Shown here: piece by piece, positions 8,409-17,096 of the stretch
Position numbering within the stretch: the first letter of the stretch is position 1
Layout of the letters: each line of letters opens with the position of its first letter
From: JANQIO01 sp038746745
GTDB taxonomy: Bacteria > Pseudomonadota > Gammaproteobacteria > Pseudomonadales > Halieaceae
Length of the DNA stretch: 64,000 nucleotides
Assembly: GCA_038746745.1 (NCBI GenBank)
Contig: JBCDKJ010000011.1
Span: forward strand, 1 to 64,000
Direction: 5' to 3'
The notes under the pieces: model-generated
What the model was told of the DNA's origin: nothing
Database searches by the model: none
Seen by the model: only the letters and a program-made list of their open reading frames with translations
Translations under genes and position numbers: made by a program

Positions 8409-8999
8409 TTATCGGGTTATCTGATAAATCGCCGCGGGCGCAAACAGGTTAGGCCACAGCTTGGCCAGGCGACCGTGCGGTTTATCGGGCCCGAGCATAT
8501 GCCTACGCAGGATGCGAATTTGTCGTTCGTCGCATAAGGACTCAAAGTCGCGCACGGTGCAGAAGTGAATGTTAGGCGTGTCGTACCAGTTGTAAGGCAG
8601 CAGCTTGGAGACTGGCATACGACCGCGCAGGCTCAGATAAAGCCGGCAGCGCCAGTGACCGAAGTTAGGGAAGGTGACAATGCACTCATTGCCCACGCGC
8701 AGCATCTCATCGAGCACCAGGTGGGGGTGACGCACTGCTTGTAGTGCAAACGCCATCACAACCGTATCAAAGCTCTTGTCGGCAAAGTTGCCAAGGCCCT
8801 GATCAATATTTTGCTCAACGATGTCGAGACCTCGCGCCAGCGCCGCCGTGATATGCCCCGGGTCGATTTCCAGACCCAGCCCATTGATACCGCGCGCGGC
8901 CGTCAGCTCCGCCAGGAATTCGCCGTCACCACAGCCCAGGTCCAGTACTCTGGAGCCGGTGCTGATCCACTGTTGGATGTGCGTCAGGTCTTGCCGCAT
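8409..8999 (-). CDS. metW: Methionine biosynthesis protein MetW
   Basis: SAM-dependent methyltransferase-fold protein genetically tied to MetX and needed for efficient homoserine acylation in several proteobacteria. The 196-residue protein has LDLGCGDGEF at residues 19-28 and the characteristic NFGHWRCRLYLSLRGRMP region near the middle. Its start overlaps the metX stop by one base, implying translational coupling. No methylated substrate is firmly established for this family. Confidence 0.94.
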   Translation of the reverse strand: MRQDLTHIQQWISTGSRVLDLGCGDGEFLAELTAARGINGLGLEIDPGHITAALARGLDIVEQNIDQGLGNFADKSFDTVVMAFALQAVRHPHLVLDEMLRVGNECIVTFPNFGHWRCRLYLSLRGRMPVSKLLPYNWYDTPNIHFCTVRDFESLCDERQIRILRRHMLGPDKPHGRLAKLWPNLFAPAAIYQITR

Positions 9000-10135
9000 C
9001 AGGCCGCGACCCGCTGCATATAGGCGCTGAATACCTCAAGGTATCTGGGAATGGGTAGCAGGAAGGCGTCGTGCCCCTGGTCTGCGGCAATTTCTGCATA
9101 GGAGACAGACTTGCCAGCGCCCAGTAGAGCATTGACGATCTCACGAGAGCGGGCGGGTGAGAACCGCCAGTCGCTGCTGAAGGACAGTACTAAAAAGGCT
9201 GCACTGGCGTGTTGGAAAGCGGCCACGGGGTCGCCACCGTACTCTCGGGTGAGGTCGAAATAATCCAGGGCCTGGGTCATTAACATGTAGGTGTTGGCAT
9301 CAAAATGCTCTGAAAAGACACTGCCCTGGTAGCGTAGGTAGCTTTGCACCTGGAACTCCACATCATCCTCACTGCCAAAATCAAGGCTGCCGCTGCGCAG
9401 ATCCCGGCCAAACTTCTCTGCCATCGCGTCATCAGAGAGGTAGGTCATATGTCCGACCATACGGGCAATCGCGAGGCCCTGACGGGGCAGCGTGTTGTGA
9501 GAACGGTAGTGGCCGCCGTGGAAATCGATATCGGAGGAAATGGCCTGGCGGGCGATTTCGTTAAACGCGATGTTCTGCGCACTCAGCTTCAGCGCGGCGG
9601 CGATTACCACACAGTGTTGCACACGGTCCGGATACAGCAGCGCCCATCGCATGGCCTGCATGCCGCCCAGGCTGCCGCCAATTACCGCCGCCCAGCATGT
9701 TATGCCCAGGCGGTCTGCCAGCATCGCCTGGCTGTGTACCCAGTCTCTGGCACGGACCGGTGGAAAGTCAGGCCCGTATTCTTCGCCGCTTGCAGGATTG
9801 ATACTCAACGGCCCGGTAGAGCCATGGCAACCGCCCAGATTGTTGAGGCTGACGACATAAAAGCGCCGGGTATCGATAGGCTTGCCGGGGCCGATACAGG
9901 CATCCCACCAGCCGGGTTTGCGGTCATCTTCGCTATGGAGTCCGGCGGCGTGGTGGTTCCCGCTCAGTGCGTGGCAAATGAGTACGGCATTATCACGCGC
10001 CGCATTGAGCTCGCCGTAGGTTTCATAGATCAGCTCAAAGCTATCCAGCCGCCGGCCACAGGCTAAGGTCAGGCCCCCCTCGAAGTGGGCGGTGACAGGC
10101 GTGACCAGTCCGACGCTGTCCGCCGCGGGTGTCAT
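8999..10135 (-). CDS. metX: Homoserine O-acyltransferase MetX
   Basis: Acylates homoserine as the first committed step of methionine synthesis. The 378-residue alpha/beta hydrolase-fold enzyme has the nucleophile Ser155 in GGSLGGMQ (153-160), an NLGGCHGSTGP loop at 99-109, and a C-terminal region with the remaining Asp and His (DQGHDAF). MetX proteins adjacent to metW in gammaproteobacteria may use succinyl-CoA rather than acetyl-CoA, so I leave the donor open. It is coupled to metW. Confidence 0.94.
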   Translation of the reverse strand: MTPAADSVGLVTPVTAHFEGGLTLACGRRLDSFELIYETYGELNAARDNAVLICHALSGNHHAAGLHSEDDRKPGWWDACIGPGKPIDTRRFYVVSLNNLGGCHGSTGPLSINPASGEEYGPDFPPVRARDWVHSQAMLADRLGITCWAAVIGGSLGGMQAMRWALLYPDRVQHCVVIAAALKLSAQNIAFNEIARQAISSDIDFHGGHYRSHNTLPRQGLAIARMVGHMTYLSDDAMAEKFGRDLRSGSLDFGSEDDVEFQVQSYLRYQGSVFSEHFDANTYMLMTQALDYFDLTREYGGDPVAAFQHASAAFLVLSFSSDWRFSPARSREIVNALLGAGKSVSYAEIAADQGHDAFLLPIPRYLEVFSAYMQRVAA

Positions 10136-10153
10136 TTCCAGTCTCTCATTGGA

Positions 10154-10741
10154 CTAGAAACCAACCACCAGGGCAGGCTGTAGATTTACGCCGCGAGCTG
10201 CATATCCAACGAAGATCTGAGCAATCTGTATAGACACAAAAACCAATATAGGCGACAAATCCAGACCACCCATGGGCGGCAGGAGCTTGCGGAAGGGCGC
10301 CAGCACCGGCTCTGTGAGCTGGTGCAGCAAATAAGTCACTGGACTGGGGTTCCCAGGCGCCACCCAGCTCAGAATGATGCTGGCAAGAATCGCAAAAAAG
10401 TAAAAGCTCAGAAACAAGTTAACGATGCCAAGCGGTGCCCACAGGAGCACTAGCAAGGGTGGAACTAACCCAACACCGTTTACAAACCCCAGCATCAAAG
10501 TAGCCAGCATTTCTGCCAGCAGCAGCAGAACCAAAGACGCAATATCAAAGCCGCCGTAGCCTGGGATCAGCCGCCGCAGCGGAACAATGAAGGGGTTAGT
10601 CAGTCTGGCGACGGTCTGCGAAATGGGATTATAGAAATCCGCCTTCACTAGCTGCAGCAGGAAACGCAGCAACACCAATAGCAGCACGAGGTTAAAAATG
10701 ACGTTCACCAGCAGGGTGAAGGAGTCAGTCACGGGTCCCAT
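10154..10741 (-). CDS. yggT: YggT family membrane protein
   Basis: A 195-residue inner-membrane protein made of two tandem YGGT repeats. Each repeat has a hydrophobic segment, then an NP(I/S)xxxTxxLxxPxxxPxRxxxP-like stretch (near residues 37-60 and 126-145), then another membrane segment. YggT proteins have been linked to osmotic tolerance but their mechanism is unknown. It lies 5 bases downstream of proC, the standard proC-yggT pairing. Confidence 0.92.
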   Translation of the reverse strand: MGPVTDSFTLLVNVIFNLVLLLVLLRFLLQLVKADFYNPISQTVARLTNPFIVPLRRLIPGYGGFDIASLVLLLLAEMLATLMLGFVNGVGLVPPLLVLLWAPLGIVNLFLSFYFFAILASIILSWVAPGNPSPVTYLLHQLTEPVLAPFRKLLPPMGGLDLSPILVFVSIQIAQIFVGYAARGVNLQPALVVGF

Positions 10742-10746
10742 GGGTG

Positions 10747-11568
10747 TTATCCTGTTCCTTTTGCCAGCTCTCTGGAGCGCGCGGCGGCGGCCCCGATGGC
10801 GTCTTCAACAATGCTCGACAAGCCCAGTGCTTCAAAGCGCTGGAGGGCACTCTCGGTGGTGCCGCCAGGGCTGGTAACGCGTCGCCGCAACTCGTCCAGA
10901 GGTAGTTCGCTTTCCGCTGCCATTCTGGCAGCGCCCAGCGCGGTTTGCACGGCAAGCGCCTGGCTCACGTCGGCGGGCAGGCCCTGTTGCACACCTGCCG
11001 CCACCATGGCCTCGATGAAACGGAACAGGTATGCGGGACCGCTTCCGGAGAGTGCCGTGACAGCGTCCATTTGTGTCTCTTCCTGAACCCAGCAAACCAT
11101 CCCTACAGCGGCAAGCACCGCTTCTGCCATTTCCCGCTGAGCCGGACTGACCCGCTCACCTGCATAGAGTGCGGAAGCGCCGCTGCGCAACAGGGCTGGT
11201 GTATTCGGCATGCAGCGGATTGTGGCTACCGTCTCGCCCAGCCAATCAGCGAGCTGCTGCAGTGTAATGCCCGCAGCGATAGAGACTACCAATGAACCGC
11301 TGGCCGCCAGCGCGCCCCGCAGAGGCATAGTAACGTCTTGCATGACCTGTGGTTTGACCGCAAGCACGACGACATCAGCGTTTTCCAGTACTTCGGTATT
11401 TTCGGTTGAGGTACGCAGGGCGCCCAGCTGCAGCATACGTTGCAGCGCGTCTGGACTGGGATCGCTCACGGCAATGTTTGGCGCCGGTACGCCTTTATCC
11501 AACAGCCCACCGACCATGCTTGCGGCCATGTTGCCTGCGCCGATGAAACCGACTCTCAAATGCTTCAC
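10747..11568 (-). CDS. proC: Pyrroline-5-carboxylate reductase
   Basis: Reduces pyrroline-5-carboxylate to proline with NAD(P)H, the last step of proline synthesis. The 273-residue protein opens with the Rossmann motif FIGAGNMA, has AVKPQ in the middle, and carries the C-terminal family signature around residues 220-245 (LRRRVTSPGGTTESAL). It follows yggS by 57 bases on the minus strand. Confidence 0.96.
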   Translation of the reverse strand: MKHLRVGFIGAGNMAASMVGGLLDKGVPAPNIAVSDPSPDALQRMLQLGALRTSTENTEVLENADVVVLAVKPQVMQDVTMPLRGALAASGSLVVSIAAGITLQQLADWLGETVATIRCMPNTPALLRSGASALYAGERVSPAQREMAEAVLAAVGMVCWVQEETQMDAVTALSGSGPAYLFRFIEAMVAAGVQQGLPADVSQALAVQTALGAARMAAESELPLDELRRRVTSPGGTTESALQRFEALGLSSIVEDAIGAAAARSRELAKGTG

Positions 11569-11625
11569 GTGTCTGGGTCCAACAACTTAAAGGGGGCAGC
11601 AGTATACACGCGGTAATCCGCGCCT

Positions 11626-12312
11626 TCAGCGGGGACCAAAGATGTCCGTACCGATGCGCACGATAGTAGCGCCTTCGGCGATGGCGGCTTCCATATCCCC
11701 GGACATACCCATAGACAACGTGTCCAGGTGGGGGTGTTCCGACAGTAGTGAGCCCTGAAGCTCGCGCAGCGCAGCGAAGGGGGCGCGCTCATTGGCACCG
11801 CTGTCCGGTGGTGCCGGTATCGCCATCAGGCCGCGCAGGCACAGTCGCGGCAGCGCAGCCACGTCGCGCGCCAGTGCTGCGACGTCGGCAGGGGCAAGCC
11901 CAGCTTTGCTGGTTTCACTGCTGATATTGACCTGCAGGCATACATTGAGTGGCGGCATAGAGCTGGGCCGCTGGTCATTCAAGCGCTTCGCGATCTTTAA
12001 TCTGTCCACACTGTGTACCCAGGCGAAATGCGTGGCGACATCGCGGGTTTTATTGGACTGGAGTGGGCCTATGAAGTGCCAGCGCAAGTTGAGGCTTGTT
12101 AGCGCCTGAACTTTCTTCAAAGCCTCCTGCAGGTAGTTTTCGCCGATGTCGTGGAGTCCGGCGGCAGCAGCGGCGCGAACCGCCGCTGGGGGTCGAGTCT
12201 TGCTCACCGCGAGCAGCGTGACACTGTCTGGATCGCGGCCACAGTTTTGTGCCGCAATTCGTATTCTGTCCCTCAGCTTTGCTATATTCTGCGCTATTGT
12301 TGTGTCGGTCAT
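11626..12312 (-). CDS. yggS: YggS family pyridoxal phosphate homeostasis protein
   Basis: Binds pyridoxal 5'-phosphate on a TIM-barrel fold like alanine racemase domain I and helps maintain vitamin B6 and amino-acid balance; no enzymatic activity is established. The 228-residue protein carries the PLP lysine in AVSKTRP near residue 37, HFIGPLQSNK near the middle and SMGMSGD near the C-terminus. I take the ATG at 12312; the frame is open for seven more codons upstream. It heads the run yggS-proC-yggT-metX-metW-DUF4426-rdgB-hemW and is divergent from pilT. Confidence 0.95.
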   Translation of the reverse strand: MTDTTIAQNIAKLRDRIRIAAQNCGRDPDSVTLLAVSKTRPPAAVRAAAAAGLHDIGENYLQEALKKVQALTSLNLRWHFIGPLQSNKTRDVATHFAWVHSVDRLKIAKRLNDQRPSSMPPLNVCLQVNISSETSKAGLAPADVAALARDVAALPRLCLRGLMAIPAPPDSGANERAPFAALRELQGSLLSEHPHLDTLSMGMSGDMEAAIAEGATIVRIGTDIFGPR

Positions 12313-12379
12313 AGTACCGGGTGAGCTGGGCACTAGCGCTTATTAACAAGCACTCGCGCTCTTGTGTATTGCGTCGGAT

Positions 12380-12408
12380 TTGTCTGCGTGTTCAGGCGGT
12401 ATTATACG
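12380..12408 (+). promoter_or_regulatory. Candidate sigma-70 promoter for pilT
   Basis: TTGTCT (12380-12385), a 17-base spacer, then TATACG (12403-12408). The hexamers match the consensus only partly. The 352-base interval 12313-12664 between yggS and pilT holds no coding region I can support, so promoters for both directions should lie here. Confidence 0.3.
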
Positions 12409-12630
12409 GGCTATGCGCGCAGTGGATTGCAGCTCGATGGAACATAGCACGCGCCTGCGCTGAAAGATCTGTTCCTGATGTAAGCGCAGCAAATGATTGG
12501 CGCTGATAGACCCGCGCTGATAACAGCCAGTGACCAGAGTTTGATATATGGCGGTAATTGGTTACGGCGGTTTTTGGTGAGTAAAGACGGATAAGAACAA
12601 CAGCGTCGGTTGGGCAAACTGGCGAAGAAC

Positions 12631-12654
12631 CTGACAGAAATGTCAGTAAGGGGA
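12631..12654 (+). promoter_or_regulatory. RNA hairpin and ribosome-binding site before pilT
   Basis: CTGACA-GAAA-TGTCAG at 12631-12646 is a perfect 6-bp stem closed by a GNRA-type tetraloop in RNA. One base later comes AAGGGGA (12648-12654), a strong Shine-Dalgarno sequence about 10 bases before the pilT ATG. The stem could affect ribosome access or mRNA stability; that role is inferred from position only. Confidence 0.5.
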
Positions 12655-12664
12655 AGCAAAAAGG

Positions 12665-13699
12665 ATGGACATTACAGAGCTGCTCGCATTCAGTGCAAAA
12701 CAGGGCGCGTCGGATTTGCATTTGTCTGCGGGGCTGCCCCCCATGATCCGGGTCGATGGTGATGTGCGGCGCATCAATCTGCCGCCTATGGATCACAAAC
12801 AAGTGCACGACCTGATCTACGAGATCATGAATGACAAACAGCGCAAAGACTATGAAGAGTTCATGGAGACCGACTTTTCATTTGAGGTTCCAGGAGTTGC
12901 CCGCTTCCGAGTGAACGCGTTTAACCAGAATCGCGGAGCGGGAGGCGTGTTTCGTACGATCCCCTCGAAAGTACTGTCTATGGATGATCTTGGCATGGGC
13001 CAGGTGTTTAAAGACATTGCCATGATTCCCAGAGGTCTGATGCTGGTGACTGGTCCGACAGGCTCTGGCAAGTCCACCACGCTGGCAGCCATTATCGACT
13101 TCATCAACGACAACAAGTACGAACACATTCTCACCATTGAGGATCCGATTGAGTTCGTACATGAGAGTAAGAAGTGCCTGGTAAATCAGCGTGAAGTTCA
13201 CCGGGACACACTGGGTTTCAATGAAGCGTTGCGCTCTGCCCTTCGGGAAGACCCCGATATTATTCTGGTGGGAGAGCTGCGCGACCTGGAGACCATCAAG
13301 CTGGCGCTTGAAGCCGCAGAAACCGGCCACCTTGTGTTTGGCACACTGCACACACAGTCGGCAGCGAAAACCATCGACCGGGTGATTGATGTATTTCCGG
13401 CGGCGGAAAAAGCGATGGTGCGCTCCATGCTGTCCGAGTCCCTGCAGGCGGTAATTTCTCAGACACTGCTGAAAAAGCAGGGGGGTGGCCGGGTCGCTGC
13501 TCACGAAATTATGCGCGGCACGTCGGCTATCCGAAATCTGATTCGGGAAGACAAAGTTGCGCAGATGTACTCTGCCATCCAAACCGGTGGCAGCCTGGGC
13601 ATGCAGACCCTGGACCAGTGTCTGGAACGCCTCTTGGAAAAGCGCTTGATCTCTCGCGAGTCGGCTCGCGAAAAGGCCAAGATGCCCGACAATTTTTAA
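12665..13699 (+). CDS. pilT: Type IV pilus twitching motility ATPase PilT
   Basis: Hexameric cytoplasmic ATPase that drives depolymerisation and retraction of type IV pili. The 344-residue protein has an N-terminal PAS-like region (ASDLHLSAG at about 15-23), Walker A GPTGSGKST at 130-138, the Asp box with EDPIE, Walker B around LREDPDIILVGE, and a His box with GTLHT; the AIRNLIRE motif needed for retraction is near residue 288. It is followed by pilU, as in Pseudomonas. Confidence 0.97.
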   Translation: MDITELLAFSAKQGASDLHLSAGLPPMIRVDGDVRRINLPPMDHKQVHDLIYEIMNDKQRKDYEEFMETDFSFEVPGVARFRVNAFNQNRGAGGVFRTIPSKVLSMDDLGMGQVFKDIAMIPRGLMLVTGPTGSGKSTTLAAIIDFINDNKYEHILTIEDPIEFVHESKKCLVNQREVHRDTLGFNEALRSALREDPDIILVGELRDLETIKLALEAAETGHLVFGTLHTQSAAKTIDRVIDVFPAAEKAMVRSMLSESLQAVISQTLLKKQGGGRVAAHEIMRGTSAIRNLIREDKVAQMYSAIQTGGSLGMQTLDQCLERLLEKRLISRESAREKAKMPDNF

Positions 13700-13753
13700 G
13701 CACCGGCGCTTACTGCGCTGGCGATTCGCTGCCCGGCAGCGGGAGGCAATACA

Positions 13754-14896
13754 GTGGATATCGACAAGCTGCTCAAATTCATGGTGGAAAAGAAGGCGTC
13801 AGACGCTTTCATCACTGCGGGCGTAGCGCCCAGCCTGAAGATAAATGGCAAGGTCATGCCGGTGTCAGACCACAAACTGACGCCGGAGCAGGTGCTTAAA
13901 GTCGTCACTGGCGTTATGAGTGATGTCCAGCGCGAGGAGTTCGCTACCCACAATGAATGCAACTTTGCGGTTGCGAGAGACGAAATTGGTCGCTTTCGCG
14001 CCAGTGCTTTTTATCAGCGCAATCAGCCGGGAATGGTTTTACGCCGCATTGAAACGACTATCCCCGGTATAGACGACCTCAACCTGCCGCCGGTTATACG
14101 TGACCTCGCGATGACCAAGCGCGGCCTGGTAATTTTTGTTGGCGCTACTGGTACCGGTAAATCCACTTCGCTCGCCTCGATGATCGGCTATCGCAACCAG
14201 AATAGCACCGGGCACATTATCAGCATCGAGGACCCAATCGAATTCGTTCACGAACACGCTGGCTGCATCGTCACACAGCGCGAGGTAGGCATTGATACCG
14301 AGAGCTTTGAGGTGGCCCTGAAAAACACGCTGCGCCAGGCGCCGGATGTGATCATGATCGGGGAGGTGCGCACCAAGGAGACAATGGAACAGGCAATCAC
14401 CTTTGCTGAAACGGGCCACCTGTGTCTGTGCACCCTGCACGCCAATAACGCCAACCAGGCGCTGGACCGCATCCAGCACTTTTTCCCGGTTGAGCGACAC
14501 GACCAGATCTGGATGGATCTGTCACTTAATCTGCGTGGCATGGTGGCGCAGCAGTTAGTGCCGACGCGTGATGGCAAAAGCCGACGGGCAGTGATCGAAG
14601 TGCTGCTCAATACGCCGCTGGTGTCTGACCTGATTCGCAAGGGTGAAGTGCATACACTCAAAGAGCTGATGGCGAATTCCAATGAGCAAGGTATGCAGAC
14701 CTTCGACCAGGCGCTGTTTAAGCTCTACAAAGAGGGCGCTATAGACGAAGATAAAGCCCTGGCGCATGCAGACTCTCGTAACGACCTGCGCCTGATGATC
14801 AAGCTGGATGCGGACGGTGGCGATGCGCTGGCTAGTGCGCCCGAGCTCAGCATGGCCACCAGTGATGAGGAAGCTCGTCAGAACTTTATGCGTTAG
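13754..14896 (+). CDS. pilU: Type IV pilus accessory retraction ATPase PilU
   Basis: PilT-dependent retraction ATPase. The 380-residue protein is a PilT paralogue with Walker A GATGTGKST at 130-138, EDPIEFVHEH, a Walker B region with APDVIMIGE, and the CTLHA His box. It has the longer, acidic C-terminal tail typical of PilU. The start is GTG (13754), 54 bases after the pilT stop, so pilTU are likely cotranscribed. It converges on ruvX with a 30-base gap. Confidence 0.96.
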   Translation: MDIDKLLKFMVEKKASDAFITAGVAPSLKINGKVMPVSDHKLTPEQVLKVVTGVMSDVQREEFATHNECNFAVARDEIGRFRASAFYQRNQPGMVLRRIETTIPGIDDLNLPPVIRDLAMTKRGLVIFVGATGTGKSTSLASMIGYRNQNSTGHIISIEDPIEFVHEHAGCIVTQREVGIDTESFEVALKNTLRQAPDVIMIGEVRTKETMEQAITFAETGHLCLCTLHANNANQALDRIQHFFPVERHDQIWMDLSLNLRGMVAQQLVPTRDGKSRRAVIEVLLNTPLVSDLIRKGEVHTLKELMANSNEQGMQTFDQALFKLYKEGAIDEDKALAHADSRNDLRLMIKLDADGGDALASAPELSMATSDEEARQNFMR

Positions 14897-14926
14897 CGTT
14901 TCCTTCGGTCCCCGCGCTCACTGCCT

Positions 14927-15337
14927 TCACTGAAGAGAAGACTGTTCTGTCAGCCAGGTATCCAGAATCAGTTGCGCCGCCAGCGCGTCTGCAGGCCGTG
15001 CCCGGTAGTCACCGCGATGACCTTGTTCTTTCAGAAGCGCTTTGGCCTCTGCGCTGGAAAGTCTCTCGTCCACGAAACTGACGGGCAGGCTGAACCGACC
15101 CTCAAGTCGGCGACCAAATTTACGAGCGCGCTGTGAGAGTTCGCTCTCACTGTCGTCCATGTTCAGGGGCAAGCCCACTATCAGGTGATCCGCCTGCCAT
15201 TCATTAAGTAATGCCGCAATAGCGGCCCAGTCGGGAATGCCGTCCCGTGCCGGGATTACTGTCAATGCGGCACTGGTTTGTGTGTTGGTATTTCCAACGG
15301 CCACGCCAATCTGGCGCAAACCGTAATCGAAGGCCAT
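14927..15337 (-). CDS. ruvX: Putative pre-16S rRNA nuclease / Holliday junction resolvase-like RuvX (YqgF)
   Basis: RNase H-like protein implicated in 16S rRNA 5' processing. AFDYG near the N-terminus, VGLPLNMDD in the middle and FVDERLSSAEA after it carry the conserved acidic residues. From the ATG at 15337 the protein is 136 residues but begins in the first beta strand. An in-frame CTG at 15374-15376 would overlap the yqgE stop by 4 bases, restore a longer strand and give 149 residues, so the true start may be non-canonical. The yqgE-ruvX pair is conserved. Confidence 0.92.
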   Translation of the reverse strand: MAFDYGLRQIGVAVGNTNTQTSAALTVIPARDGIPDWAAIAALLNEWQADHLIVGLPLNMDDSESELSQRARKFGRRLEGRFSLPVSFVDERLSSAEAKALLKEQGHRGDYRARPADALAAQLILDTWLTEQSSLQ

Positions 15338-15372
15338 GGCGGTGCGGCGTAGCTCGCCCGCGACAGACGGGG

Positions 15373-15984
15373 TCAGGAGTGGCCCGCCTCTGCGGAAAGC
15401 AGATTCATGTCTACCCCGAGTATTGCGGCAGCGGCGTGCATGCGCATATGAACGGGGGTATCGAATATGACAGCAGGGTCCGCGGGTAGAGTCAGCCAAC
15501 TGTTTTCCGCAATTTCCGCTTCCAACTGTCCCGGCGACCAGCCGGCGTAGCCAAGGGCAATGAGGCAACTGTCGGGCCCTTCATTGGCGGCGATTGATTC
15601 CAGTATGTCTCGGGATGTAGTGAGCCAGATGTCATCCGTAACCGGCAGTGTAGCCTCCCACTCTCGCGGGCCGGGGCCGTGCAGCACAAAGCCACGGTCC
15701 ATGTGGACCGGGCCACCTGCCATCACTGGTGTATCGCTCAGTTGGCCGGTGGATGCGAGATCCAGGTGCTTCAGCACCTCCTCGACAGAAAGGTCCAAGG
15801 GCTGGTTGATAACAATGCCCATAGCACCGTACTCATTGTGCTCGCAAAGATAGGTCACGCTGTGGGCAAAGATATCGTCAGCGAGGCTGGGCATGGCCAG
15901 TAAAAAATGGTCTCGCAGGCTATGGTTGCCGTCGCCAGAGTGCTCCGCGGTCGGCTCGTCTCTGTTGACCCGGGCTGCAGTCAT
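15373..15984 (-). CDS. yqgE: YqgE/AlgH family protein (UPF0301)
   Basis: A 203-residue cytoplasmic protein with the family's N-terminal core (HFLLAMPSL, then FAHSVTYLCEHNEYGAMGIVIN) and a VMAGGPV segment. In Pseudomonas the orthologue AlgH was named for alginate effects, but its molecular function is unsettled. It sits between the TonB-like gene and ruvX, the same order as PA0404-PA0406 in P. aeruginosa as I recall it. The 194 bases upstream hold no gene I can support. Confidence 0.93.
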   Translation of the reverse strand: MTAARVNRDEPTAEHSGDGNHSLRDHFLLAMPSLADDIFAHSVTYLCEHNEYGAMGIVINQPLDLSVEEVLKHLDLASTGQLSDTPVMAGGPVHMDRGFVLHGPGPREWEATLPVTDDIWLTTSRDILESIAANEGPDSCLIALGYAGWSPGQLEAEIAENSWLTLPADPAVIFDTPVHMRMHAAAAILGVDMNLLSAEAGHS

Positions 15985-16178
15985 TGCGCGCTCCCGTAGC
16001 GGTGAACCGATTCAGTCAGTCGTTGCATGAAACTTTCATATAAAACCTCCGCCTAAAACCTCTGCATTGAATCTGTGCATGGAACCCCTGGGGTACACAG
16101 AGTCAATGGCCTGCTCGAGGCGTGAAACAAAACCGATCGCCGTTGAAAAACAGGCTATTTCCAGCAGGTAGCAATCCG

Positions 16179-17096
16179 TTAACCTCTCTCAGAGCTTAGC
16201 CGGTTTTTCCTGAATTTCCATGTTCGGATGATCTCCAGCCGATCGGTGGTTTCGCGCAAGTTGGCAGGAAAAGGTTCAAAAGGCGCGGCTAACCGCACAA
16301 TGCGGATGGCGGCCTCATCCAGAACAGCGTGCCCGGATGATGACAACACTTCTATGGTATCGATCTCGCCATCGTAGCGAATTGCGACGAGAAGACGTAA
16401 ATCGCCATAGATGCCGTAGCGGCTGGAGGCTGTCGGATAGTAGCGGTTACCTACCGCTTCCACTTTGCTGCGCCAATTGTGAAGATAGGCGGCGTCCTCT
16501 GCGGCACGGGCAGATAAAGAGGTGAGTCTTTTTACTCGCGGGCGTTCTGCATAGGCCTGCTGTTGCTGATCCAGCCGCGCCTCCAGGCTGGCGATACTTT
16601 GATTGAGCTTTCGAATCTCCGGATCGATCGCGGCCGCAACCAGAGGTTCTGGCTCTTCTTCCCTCGTATCCACCAGCACCTCATTGACGGCATCGGCAAT
16701 GGTTGTTGCGATGCGATCCCGGCGTTGCTGCGGCTGTTGCGTCACAACTGGCGCACCGCCAAGCTCACGAATCTGATTGTCGCTAAATTCAGCCTGTCGC
16801 CGCGTGGTCAATTCAGCGCGTTCTGCCAGGGTGCCGCTGCCCTCCTGATTGGCCTGTGCAACGAAGCGCGCGTCCTCCGGTGCCTGCTGGCTCTGAAACT
16901 GTGCCAGGGTGACTTCGAGTTGAGGTTGGCTGGCGCGACCGGCGTCGAGGCTAAAGCTCACGCCCAACACCAACATCAGGTGCAAGGCGAAGGCGAGAAA
17001 GACAAAAAACCCTAGTTGATCGTGCTGTGGGACTTGTTGTTCCAGCAACGGCGTCTCGCGGTGGGTTACCGTGAATTGAGTTGCGCCATTATACAA
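16179..17096 (-). CDS. TonB family energy transducer (TonB3-like)
   Basis: A 305-residue protein with one N-terminal transmembrane segment (about 28-50), a long periplasmic linker with a probable coiled coil near 165-190, and a C-terminal TonB domain (about 215-300) with YPxxxSRYGIYGDLRLLVAI and SSGHAVLDEAAI features. The linker is acidic and Gln-rich rather than Pro-Lys-rich as in classical TonB. The frame opens with TTG at 17096, overlapping gshB; a TTG at 17048 is an alternative. The position next to gshB matches P. aeruginosa tonB3, which is needed for type IV pilus assembly, and pilTU lie nearby. Confidence 0.88.
   Translation of the reverse strand: MYNGATQFTVTHRETPLLEQQVPQHDQLGFFVFLAFALHLMLVLGVSFSLDAGRASQPQLEVTLAQFQSQQAPEDARFVAQANQEGSGTLAERAELTTRRQAEFSDNQIRELGGAPVVTQQPQQRRDRIATTIADAVNEVLVDTREEEPEPLVAAAIDPEIRKLNQSIASLEARLDQQQQAYAERPRVKRLTSLSARAAEDAAYLHNWRSKVEAVGNRYYPTASSRYGIYGDLRLLVAIRYDGEIDTIEVLSSSGHAVLDEAAIRIVRLAAPFEPFPANLRETTDRLEIIRTWKFRKNRLSSERG

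Noticed and set aside
9344..10066. 240-codon plus-strand frame over metX
   Set aside because: Antisense shadow of metX, whose motifs are unmistakable.
12878..13582. 234-codon minus-strand frame over pilT
   Set aside because: Antisense shadow of pilT with composition typical of an opposite-strand frame.
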